This document shows, piece by piece, positions 35,685-47,200 of a DNA stretch of 64,000 nt (its first letter is position 1; each line of letters starts with the position of its first letter). A model generated the notes under the pieces. The model did no database searches and was not told the DNA's origin. It saw nothing but the letters and a program-made list of their open reading frames with translations. This DNA comes from Meandrina meandrites (lineage: Eukaryota > Cnidaria > Anthozoa > Scleractinia > Meandrinidae): positions 22,245,493 to 22,309,492 of the forward strand of contig OY855908.1 in the NCBI GenBank assembly GCA_963693305.1, written 5' to 3'. Both the position numbers and the translations under genes were made by a program.

Positions 35685-37703
35685 CTACAATAATCCAGAA
35701 GAACGACCCAATAAAGCCGTAGTAGATGACTGATTTGGATCATACGAGAAAAAGGGATGTATTTCATGTTCCCGTATATGAAAGTTTCTTTCCCTTTCAA
35801 GCAAATACTGGTCAGTAAATTCAAAGGGCTGTCGTCTGATTTCCGAAGTTAATTCCTCTTGTTTATCTCGTGTTTCCTTCTTCGACTTTGTTCGTCGATT
35901 CTGAAACCAGGTTTTCACTTGTGTTTCCGTTAGATTTAAGTCTGAAGCTAGCTCGGCTCGCCTGTTTTCAGTGACATACCGACATTTTGTAAACTCCTTC
36001 TCCATTGTTTGGATCTGATGAGTTGAAAACAAGGGACGCTGCTTCTTTTTCCTCGTCGGTCGTCTTCGTTTTATTGTAAAAAGCTCCACACCTTAAACAT
36101 AAAGAAAAAGACAATTTAATGACTCTTAACAGTGTGTGATCTCTACCGAACACTGTTTCTGTTGCATGAAATTGGTTTGAAACAAAATCTGTAACAATAT
36201 TTTCCTTGGGATTAATCATATGCAGTGAAAACCTGCCTGATAAGTTTTATGGTTTTCCAATGTTTGATATTGTTTTGCAATGTTACGTTTGGTAACCTAC
36301 AGTGTGGGAAATATCTGAAATTAAACGTTATGTGGAAAACATTTGTTGGTTTAGACTGTAACTTGGGTAAGCTACGAAATCAGCACCAAACAACTCGTCA
36401 GTGCCAGCCGCGAGGCGTCCGCAAAGAACAACCCTTCATTTCATCAATGGCATTAATTTCTTTGTACGCTATTGAAACAGCGATTAGAAAACCATTTTCA
36501 ATAGAACATACTTGCTTTATTTTTTTATTGCATTAGTATAGCAAATTAACATATAAGTATAGCAAATTTTTGTGCACGGGTGATAAAAATCTTCAACACA
36601 ATATCGACAATATCTACTCTTATTTTGTAATTTTTAGCGTAAATTGTTCATGATTAATCTATGTAGTATTATTTTATTTTAACTATACTCTAGATATTGT
36701 TGAATTTGCAGAAATAATTTATTGTAAACTAAAGCTAATTTTATTGTCAAGGTATTTCTTGTAGTGTTTTTATTACCAAATAAGATTGAATGTTGCTGTG
36801 TTGGTTTATGGAGAGAAGCTGTCACACGGTTATGAGTCAAATGAAGCTTTCTCTGCAGTGCATTGACACTTGAATCTTAAGATACAAAACTGTAAATATA
36901 AAAAGATTCGCTGCAAATACATTTTAGTTAAGCCTATGACTAATTCTGTTCTAAATTGTTCCTCGACCTTGCATTTTTGCTAAGGATAAATAGTTTTGGT
37001 CTTTCCAGGATGCTCCCTGAAGGGTGACTACGTAACATTTTAATGTAGAATTATCATTCTTTATAACATGAATTCTTTGGACAACGAAATCGGAGGGAAT
37101 GCAGAAATGGAAGGTTCATAGAATGAAGTTTTCAACATAAGGCTTAAAAAAATGGTTTTGTTTAACAGCCAAAACAATAAATAAAACAGTCAGCAATTGT
37201 GTAAACATTTCACTTCAGCTTCTTGCCAAAAAAAAAAACAATTTGTGGCTCAGATTAAGTCATAACTTTCAACGGTTAACATGGTGTAAAATGAAATGAA
37301 GTGGCGTAATAACCACGTTTTCCGCGCCACAGGAACAATGATAACAAGGACAGCTATTTAGCCAGTGGATACCCACTTTCAGCTTACCCAATGGAGGTCC
37401 GTTGTTTGGAATTGGAAAATGATGGATGCATGTCTCTGGGCGAAGATGAGACATTTCAGCAAAGTGGAATCCAGAGTCAGGGGTACAAAGAGGCACATTT
37501 TGACCGTGATACACAAACGGACGCACTGCTCGAGGAACAAGTGGAAGTGATGGCCTTGAGAGGGAATCGCATAATAAACTGCCAGTTGAAATCTTGGCGG
37601 TTCGCGTTTCTGTAGAACCGTCTGAGAGATTCAACAAGTTTTCTATAGAAAAGGAACTTCCAGTAACAGCGGGTGGAGATGTCGTAGTACCCTCTGACGC
37701 CAT
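35685..37703 (-). CDS. NK-like (ANTP-class) homeobox transcription factor, copy 2
   Basis: Two exons, 37388-37703 and 35685-36091, joined in phase 1, give 240 residues. Exon 1 has an eh1 motif (FSIENLL, residues 18-24). The homeodomain is at residues 120-179 and differs from copy 1 at 7 of 60 positions. Trp48, Phe49, Asn51 and Arg53 are intact, but position 56, Trp in copy 1, is Ser (RRTKSKKE). The C-terminal tail is 31 residues longer than the homologous end of copy 1 and differs from it. The intron sits at the same place and phase as in copy 1, so the genes are tandem duplicates about 12 kb apart. The exon 1 sequences have diverged much more than the homeodomains. Likely a nuclear, DNA-binding repressor. 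Confidence 0.88.
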
Positions 37704-38533
37704 ATTGACTCTTCGACAGGGCGTGTGATGTGGTACAGCATTCTTGTAATGAATAGCGACAATATAAGTTATAATTATGCATGTCAGTGTCCTTTAAACA
37801 ATATGCCGGTCATTACTTAAGGTGTCAGTGATGATATCAAACATTGAAACTGTTTCGCTTCACGAAAATGCTCGTAAAGGAAAGCCATTTCTCACAATGA
37901 GCAAAGCACCGTGTCATTTGTGGTCTCTGAACTAAAAAAAATGTGAGATCAGTAATTTGGCGCAGTTTTTGAACTCTAGTAGACTTGGTCTAAGGCACTT
38001 GACGTAAAGGTTACTGTTATTTGATCCATTTCCTTTTTCCGGCGCAGGACTGGCTGATAAGAATAGTTCTTTGTTCAAATGACAGACAACGGGACTCGGT
38101 CAATTGCGGCCTCCTTTGAAATGTGCGACTTTTGAAAAAACATGTCAAGCTAGTCCTAATTGAGGTTTGTGTACCAAGGAAATGAGGTATTTTTAAAGTA
38201 AACAACAAAGCTCGCAACTTAGCTTTCTCGTGTTATCACGTGATGTAGAGAAAATGAATATTGATTGGTATAAAAGATAAACAATAGTATGTAGAATATA
38301 GATCGATTTTTTTTCGTCTGGATTTTTGGTAAATTCATGACCATAATTCATTTAAAAATTCCTATTTTTATTTCATTTATAGGGTAGAGGAAGTAAATAA
38401 TTAGCTTTTGGAACTTATCCTATTGCATGCATTTAATTGAAAAAAATATACGAATACGTTAAAAACATGAACGTTATTAGCCAGAGCGCAGTTAAGAAGC
38501 ATGGCATCTGTTAGACTGATGGAACAAACTTAA

Positions 38534-38820
38534 AGTGCCCCTGTTATCAAATTTTTGAGTTTCATTTTTTTACATTTTCGTGTCCTATTAGACTTTCTTA
38601 CTCACCTTGCCAAATTTCAATCCATTATGAACATCAGAAGTCATTTTGTTTTAACATTTAATTCAGAGAATTTACGGCCGCCATTAATCAACCTTGTTCC
38701 AAGCCTTGGTTGACTTCTGATGTTCGTAATGGATTGAAATTTGGCAAGATGAATAAGGACGTCTAGTTGTACACGAACATGTAAAAAAATACAAATCGAA
38801 AATTTGATCACAGGGGCACT
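38534..38820. mobile_element. 287-bp foldback MITE flanked by TTAA
   Basis: The element starts AGTGCCCCTGTTATCAAATT and ends with its near-inverse (AATTTGATCACAGGGGCACT), with TTAA directly at both sides (38530-38533 and 38821-38824). A second long inverted match is inside: CTTGCCAAATTTCAATCCAT and its complement. TTAA duplication is the signature of piggyBac-type transposition. Confidence 0.85.
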
Positions 38821-38824
38821 TTAA

Positions 38825-39049
38825 TTATTAGGAATTTTATCGTATTTTTCTTTGCGCGTACGACTGATGGGAAAAATCTAATGTTTTCCGTAGATTTATA
38901 AATTTCACTTTTTTCCTTTTTATTGTCTTTAAAGTTTTTACTAAATGTATATACTTAATTGCAGTTATCGTTTTAGTACATTTTGGTATATGGTGATGTA
39001 AGAGTCATCTCGTGGAATCATCATTAAACCATTATTATCATTATCATTG

Positions 39050-39114
<65 letters not shown>

Positions 39115-41152
39115 TAAAGCAAATTATAATTAAAAAACTTTAACCTGATCAATTAATTTTGGATGTTTTACATTTTTTGTAACGTAAAGATTCTAAATTG
39201 CTATTTTGTACCGTTAATTTTTCCTGGATACTCGAAAAGTTGAAATAGTGTTAGCCTGGTTAAATACTGAATTCCCATCACCAAGAAATAACTGTGGAAT
39301 CGTGACGTATTGTTCACAAATTTCTTTCGGATAGAAAAACAAGCAACGAATAATCTGCAAATTACGAAAAAAAAATCAGTTTTATTTTTTTGTCTACTCT
39401 GTTTATCACCTGGCCAGATGGATCTTGATGTATTTCGCATTTTTGTCCAACCAGACATGCGCACACGTGCACATTGTGACATTTATTCTAAAAGTTATTG
39501 TGATTAAAAAAAATCTTGACAAAAGGTAAACATGCTTAGAATTAGTCTTGGGGAAATTATTCTGGCGAGGGGTTTCAATTCATTTGTTCTTGACGGCTAT
39601 ATTCTTCCGGAAGGTGTATTCGGCAGAAGCTTTTAGCAGCGAACATGTGTTGACCTCCATGACCACCTGCACCAAAGGAAAACCCCCTTTGTCCACAGTC
39701 TACAGCATTTCATGGCGGCACCTTGAACACGGCACACAGATTACTACCAGATTAAAGGGACTGTTTACTGTTCTGACTTATTTTACTGAAAGAGCTACAA
39801 ACCCTGGAGCTATCACTAAATACATTTTTCTATAACTAGTGGTCAATTTGTGACACCTAATCTAGACATGCAGTCATTCAAAAAATATGCTCAAAGTTCA
39901 AATTGACACTTTTTAAATCTTTAAATGCTTTTGAAATTTTAATAGACGATAAAAGAAAGATGAATTTGACGTTAACGTGGTGGCAAAAATGTGAGATACA
40001 TAAGTGGACGAAAACCCTTGTATATATGAGAATATGAAAATGAGACTCTTGGTCGCCATTGGGCTTGTGTGCCAGAACCACTCTTTGGGATGTCACAACA
40101 GACAGTTGTCTATGCCAATAAGAAATGCATATGCATGCATAGAAATAAATGAGTTATAACCACATAATTAATTGGATGTTTATGCAAAATATTTGTGAAA
40201 TAGTACATCTTGGAACTGAATAGTAGGGTCGAGCATATTATCAGCATCATAATCACTGATATTGAGCTTTTACCTCACTCCTGTGCTCACAAAAGCCAAT
40301 TACTGACTCTTTTTTTTTATGTTTTAAGTTCTTGAGTTCTTCGATGCTAAAGAGCAAAAGCTATTTTTCGCACCCGATCTTAACGACGACTTGTCATATA
40401 TAACGTGATAAATGATCAAAAGATCTTCATGGTGGCAAACTGTCATCGTTCTAAACGTCTTTAAGTCATGTGTAAGGAGGAAAGAATCTTCCTCATAATT
40501 TTTTTTCTCCGACGGAAATCCTGTTTAATTAATGCACGGAGTAGCTTTTGAAAAAAAAAACCTACAGCTGTTGACTGTGGCCATATGACAAGGGCTTAGG
40601 TCTTCCTGATGAAATATTAATTCCGTCTTTTTCTGAGATCAGATACCGCGATGACAGTAATCTAATTGTAAATTCACAAAGTATTTATTGCAAATAGACG
40701 AACTGACAAATATCTCTGATCCGCTACAAGTGGTATATTGACACATACTTTTTCCCTACCGTTACGGCCAGTTTTGTTGAATCCCTGTTTTTGTGGCATC
40801 ATTTTGACGGCATCATTTTAACTGAGACAGAGTGAAATAGATATATATTTATATTTAATATCAACTTAGTTTAATTTATAAGCGTGGAGTCCTTTCTTTA
40901 CCACAAACTACCCGACAAGCTTCAGAGTTACAACATGACAATAAAAAATGCTGAAGATATTCGTAACCTTCAATTTTAAACAACCATCGATATTTTAATG
41001 TTAAACTTCATATCCAATAATTAATGTATAAAACAAAACACGTTTTAATTCCGGGCTTTTTTTAATATTAAAATCAGTTACAATTTTAAATCCGCTCATT
41101 CGTTAAAAAGATCAAGAAAATGTCTTTTCCCTATTGCTCTGCTACCAGCAGG
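38825..41152. other. no gene recognised apart from a microsatellite
   Basis: AT-rich DNA with a (TTA)n run at 39049-39114. No splice-supported coding exon seen. Confidence 0.3.
39049..39114 (+). repeat. (TTA)n microsatellite
   Basis: About 21 uninterrupted ATT/TTA units. Confidence 0.95.
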
Positions 41153-41328
41153 TCTACACAACAAGATGACTGATCTCAAAGCATAACAATCCAATAGAAA
41201 CATACAAGCATATAAACTCCATGCAAACATCTCCATTCCTCGAAAAATCGAGGGTGCACTTGCAAAAATAATATTTTTTAACCTCTCGTTTCAAGTCAAT
41301 TCCATATAAAAATAAACTCCTACTTACG

Positions 41329-41513
41329 AAAAAGCAATTCGGCTTCTGCCTCGAGGAGTTCTTTTTTGTCGTGACCGTGCTGAATGACGTTATCGCATTC
41401 CTTTCCTCGGTGAACTCGATAAAGAAATCCAGAGTAGGTACTTTAGTCCTGACTCGACAACAAGATTTCATCCACGAAAGGATGCGAAATAGACGCACCT
41501 GGTAGCTCATCAT
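41329..41513 (-). CDS. possible first exon, unidentified
   Basis: A minus-strand frame starting MMSYQVRLFRILSWMK runs 62 codons to a strong donor GTAAGTAGG near 41328. It has an acceptor-like GTTGTCGAGTCAG inside. No partner exon or family recognised. Confidence 0.22.
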
Positions 41514-43018
41514 AAAGATCGTTCTATTCTTTTTTGTATTATGACCACACCGGTTGCCACCGAATTGATGGTTGTCTTCGACTTACTACCACACTGGGAA
41601 GGATTACGTTAGCTCTCTCAAGATAAAGACCTGTGACATGTCTATGTGTCCCAGGACTTGATATGTGCTAATGTTACACCAAAACGACCTCAAGAGGTCT
41701 TTCTGACGACAGCTTAGATTCAGACGGTATTTTCAGAATAATTTGTCGCGTTGACAGTCAGTCGGATATTCATCAATCATACAGTCTGGTATTTGAAAGC
41801 CGCTTGAATTAACCTCTACCCATTTCATTTTAAGACACAAGTGTTTCTTTTTTGTTGATTCCCACAACCCAGCCCGTCGAACATCTTCAGTCGTTTGCCG
41901 TACTTTTTCCTTCAACAACATTGTCGGAATAATGCTTTTTCTAAACTTTGACGGTTTTTATTCTACAATTGCATCTATGTCAGAAGCACAGCGCAAAAAA
42001 AAATGATGTTGCACCATCGACAGCTCAAAACCCGGCATTCTTGAGAAGTGAAATAAAACCAGTGTTTGTAAACTGCTCAAGCAAAATCGAGAAGTCGATC
42101 GAATCCCTTCTCAATTTACGATTCAAGGTCACTATAGCATGGCATTATTCAGTATGTAAAACTTCTATGTCTTCTGAACATTTTGGTACGCTGCTTGATT
42201 TTTTCAGTCTTTAAAATTATTTTCTTTTATGTACAAAAAAGGTCCTGACTGATTTTATATCCGGTTTTTCTGATTTGTGCTTCCCTTCTTTCACAAAGAA
42301 CAGCTCGTACGAATAAGGCAAGACTACCTGCTGTTTTGAGGCGGCATTGATGTTTCTCATTATAAAGTTTGACTTAGCTCTCGATTATTTTGAACTTATT
42401 GAATAAAGTATAAGGTCGACCGCAAGCCTTTTCCTGAAGTAGACGACCTGTTGTGAGACCGAGTCCTTCTATTACCTACCCATATCATTATATTGAAAAT
42501 ATCAAGTACAACACGCAAACTAATTTTGATTGAACAAGTTGTTTTACTAAGCAATGTCACACAAAACTATAAAGCTGGTAAACAAAGACTTTTTCATTCA
42601 TTTGTTCAGACCATCGCCACTTGAAACAGATCAACGCCGAAATATGGAGGTCAAAGTCCCTAAATTAACTATAGCCTTACAGAATAAGGGTCTTTGGTGT
42701 TGTTTTTCGTCTTCATCACTAATGTATCACGTACTAAAATATCACGAAAGAAAGGAACAGGTACAAAACATTTTTAACCCTTTGACCAAATTCAAAATGT
42801 TTCGTTTGGACACTGCTTATGGTGCTCAAACGGATATATTCTCACCCCTCCCTAGAATTCTCAACGGAAACGGAATTGAACTTCGAAATAAATAAAATTA
42901 ATATCCGGAAACTGGTCTCCACGGGTTCTCTCAATTCAGTGAATCTGGCATTTATCAACACCATTAATGTTAAATCTGACAATTACATAATTATGAAAGT
43001 GTTTCACACGTGACCTCC

Positions 43019-44161
43019 ATGTTGAAGGGAAGAACATGGCAAAATCGAATGCTTTTTCCCGCCAAAAGTGCTCTCGACACAATAACACCTGTAGAAAAGC
43101 ATGTCGTAACCAGCATGAAGAACCACAACACCAGCAACTCTGACGAAGCCCCAAGCACAGGTAAAATGGATTATGTTTTGTTATTGTTTTATAGGCTAGT
43201 TTGGTTTGGTTGCAATAATACATGTGAATAGATAAGCTCTTGGCTTTTAAGGTGCATGTGCGTTAAAAATTTTAATCAGTAACAGTAATAATTTAAAGTG
43301 CAATAAATAAGTTCTTAAATTCTCTTCGAGTTTCCTTCTGATAACACCACATTTAAAAAAAACTGTTGTACTAATTCCCTTTGAGGTCAACTTATTGACC
43401 GATTTAGTGTACGTTAGTTAGTATACACATTTGGCTGCGCACAAATAACGCAAAATGAGATAGCCGTACCTATTCGAAGTGTCAAATTACAACCAAATAT
43501 ATTTATAGAAATTTTATTTTCCTCGCTCTATATTTTATTGCCAATTTGTATGAAGTTTAGGCCGTGTAAATATGGTGTAACTAAAATACTACCAGTAATT
43601 TACTACTGGAAGTTTGGGATACAATGTTGGCCTTAAATTATTCTCAGAAAATCAACACGTGCGAACGTTCAGAGGCACTTTCACTAACAGGTGATAGTAA
43701 TTTTATCCAAATCCAACAAAATTATTTTTAGAACTTTATTAGAAATTATTATTAGTCTTAACCTAAGGTCCCTACTTTGAAGACTGTGTTAGTCAACAGT
43801 TATTTATAAAGTGTGTACATCCTATCGTTTGTGGACATTCGATGCCAACGCCGGTCGCGAATTAGCACCATGCTTTTACCCAGTAAGAATGTATACTGAA
43901 CAAAATGTCTAAAATTGCGACTTAGACATATTATACGTAATAGATAACCAAACGCCAGTTAACACTTTTTATGAGCTTTGTTTGTTTTTCAGTTTGATGA
44001 GAATGGTGTGGTTTTACATACGTATTTCCTTTTAGGTTATAGCAACTTTTGATAACTATTTATGAGCCGCCATTTTAATATAGAAACATAACAAAATTTT
44101 AGCAGCCGCCTTGTCAATGTAAGTTTGTATTTTTTGTTTCATTGCAGAATCAACGTTCTGA
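43019..44161 (+). CDS. candidate upstream small ORF or leader exons of the 197-residue gene
   Basis: Exon 43019-43160 opens with ATG (MLKGRTWQNRMLFPAK...), runs 47 codons plus one base and ends at donor GTAAAA in phase 1. A good acceptor (TTTCATTGCAG) lies before 44148; joining gives only four more codons (ESTF) and a stop at 44159-44161. The start codon of the 197-residue secreted protein follows at 44235. So these may be 5' leader exons of that gene carrying a 51-residue upstream ORF, or a separate tiny gene. Confidence 0.35.
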
Positions 44162-44234
44162 AAAGACTCTGCACTAACTACAGTGATGCTTAGGGTCCTT
44201 TGGAGGAGTTAAGAAAAATACAAATACAACATTA

Positions 44235-47200
44235 ATGAGTGTGGCTCAAAGCCCTAAAGCATTTATACTCTTGGCATTGATTGCAATTGTGACCGTAACC
44301 GTTGATCTTTGTAAGTTGTTTAAGTTAAACTGACCTGTAGATTCATCAAAGATCAGGTGTCCCTGTTGTGGTTTAAATGGATGTTTCGTTAAAAAATATT
44401 TAACCAGTTTGATTTTTGTTTCTCTTTGTTTGACATTATGATAATGAATATAAGACAATGAAAGTAAAAATCAAACTGGTTCGAAAAATTTTAAACCAAA
44501 GATAAATTTAATCACAACATCCCCATGTAATTCCACCTCCTAAAGATAATACGTTTCTAATTATTTTGGCCACTGATGAGAGCTGAATTAAACAATAGGA
44601 GGATATTCGAATAATGGAAGGGTTATCATGACTGTGTATGTGGAAGGGGGCAGGGGGGGGGGGGGGAGCCCGGGAGAAAAGGGGCGGGAAGCGGGAGAAG
44701 ACATGGCGGGAGGCGGGATTCTTAAGGTGGCGGGAACCGGGAGAAAACAAATAAAATTTCGCAACATTTAATCATATTTCAGAATAGATACGAGACAAAG
44801 GGGAGAGAATGGCTACGGAAAGGGGCGGGATGCGGGAGTAAAAGGTACGGGAGGCGGGAGGTTCAGACTCCCCTGTCCCCCTCCACGTGTATATAGTCCC
44901 TCTATTTTGTTCAAACGGAGTTGCCAGTTTTGTTTTAGGCCTATCCAGAGAGTAGAGGACCAGCCACATCGCGCTCATTATCATGAGTGTATATCTGAGT
45001 ATAACAATCATGATTTGTCAATGTCTACTGCGCTGATTAATCGAAGTTACCAAAATGCAATCCTATATCAACAGGGCAAAACTTCAAGCTTCGCGAGAGG
45101 TAGCTTTGTTCAAAAAATAATCTAATTTTGAACGTTAAAGGGGAGATAAAAGCTATAAAAACTTCAACTTTGCAAATTCCATTGTACTGATTATTTCATA
45201 TTTTGAACAGTTCCACTAAACAGGCCCAGGTATGTGGTCTTTTCAAGAGAAACATTGCCAACAAGAAATGAGCAGCCCGTAACTGACAAGGAAGCTCGTC
45301 CTCCAAGAAATTTAGGCAACAACGACATCACTAAACTGCTGGACGACCTGGACAATCAGACGGAGGCCATTAAGAGTGGACAAGAGATTGGTGAAGAGCT
45401 TTTAGGTGAAAAAAATGACACCAGATTTAAAGAAAAACTGGAAAGAAAGAATAATAGTTTATTTGTAAAAGGTATGCTAATAAGTAAATTGGTTTTTAAA
45501 ACATTTTTTAAACATTTCCCTAATATGAAGTGCTTTGCTTGTCATTAATCTAGCAGTTCCACTGAGGCTCAGTCCACACGTAGCAATGAAAACGAAATTT
45601 TATTTCCCCCGTTAAAAATCAAAAATCGCGTCCACACGGATCGTTTTGGAATCGTTTTCGTCCGTCCACACGTATCCATTTCGGTTTGAAAAATGATATT
45701 TTTTTCTAAGGATCCTTCTCTTCCTCTAAAGTCAATTTTTGGTCGACAAAATTGTATCAACAAGCAAATTAACATACTGGTCTAACTTAAAACCTCCGAT
45801 ATCTTTATTGTGGGTCTCTGTTGACTCGTTTAACACTTTGATTTTCAGAACCGGCGGTAAAAGCCCCACTGATTAAGTCGTATTCTGAAATAACCGAGCT
45901 TGAACATTTGACCTGAAAGAAAATATCAAAACAAAATATACTGCAAGTCTATAAAAAGACAAGGTAGTAGATGCTGTGACGTCATCGTTTTTTTTAAATT
46001 TCTGTCTCCCCGTCCACACGAAAACACGAAAACGGCGTTTTCACAAATTTCCACTCTGGAGAGCGTTTACCAAAAGTTGCGTTTTCGGTGACGTTTTCAC
46101 CGGATACGACTGTGGCCAATCCACAATACGTGTAATAATAATAATAATCCTCATCGCGCCTAAGAGGCACATAAGGCTGCGACCAGAGATTTCCATTGCT
46201 CCCTTTCCATGGCTGCCTTCTCAAGTTCTTTCCATGTCTTCCCAGCTGTTTTCATTTCTGCCTCGATCGTCCTCCTCCAAGTCTCTCGTGGACGTCCTCT
46301 CTTCCTTCTTCCACTATCCGGTGTCCACCTTAATGCTGTTCGTGTTATGCTATCTCGGTCTTTCCTGATAACTTGCCCAAGCCATCTCCATCTTCTTTGC
46401 TTTACTACCGTGGTGATGTCCCGTTGTCCTGTCCTTTGATAGAGTTCCTTGTTTGTGATCTTCTGGGGCCAGTATATCCTGCATATCTTTCTCAGGCATG
46501 AAGTGTGGAAACCTGACAGCCTCTGGCTGTCTCTTTGGGTAACCCTCCAGCATTCTGCACCATACAGTAGTACTGACAAGACACTGCTGTTATAGATCTT
46601 TATCTTGGTTTTTTCACTGATGTTTGGTGACCTCCATACTTTATTCAGTTGGACAAATGATGATTTGGCCTTCTGGAGACGGTTGGTGATGTCTTTGACT
46701 GTGGCATTGCTTTTGCTCATGACACTCCCCAGGTAGGTAAATTCTTCTACTTCCTCCAAATCTTCATTCTCCAATTCCACTGGTAATGGTGTATCTGTAA
46801 GCTGCATTGTCTTGGTCTTCTTCCTGCTGATGTTCAGGCCCAGTTGTTTGGCAGTTACCGAGAGGTCTGATATTTTTCGCTGTAATTGATCTCTAGTAGA
46901 AGACACAAGTGCCAGATCGTCAGCGAAGTCTAGATCTTCCAGTAAAGACGTCAGTGTCCATCTGATGCCACGTCTTTTGTTGCCTATTGTCTTACGCATT
47001 ATCCAGTCAATGGCTACTAAAAATAACATAGGAGACAGGACGCAACCTTGGCGCACCCCGCTCCTGACACTGAACCAGTCTGTTACCTTCTTCTTATGGA
47101 TAACACTGCAAGTGAAGTTGTTGTAGAAAAGTTTGATGATGCTGACAATCTTCTCTGGGCACCTATAGGCTAGCAGGATATTCCATAAGGTGTCTCTATG

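Noticed and set aside
45849..45917. Possible exon after the acceptor GATTTTCAG in the 197-residue gene
   Set aside because: In-frame but lies inside a MITE and terminates early; the 49107 exon gives a better continuous model.
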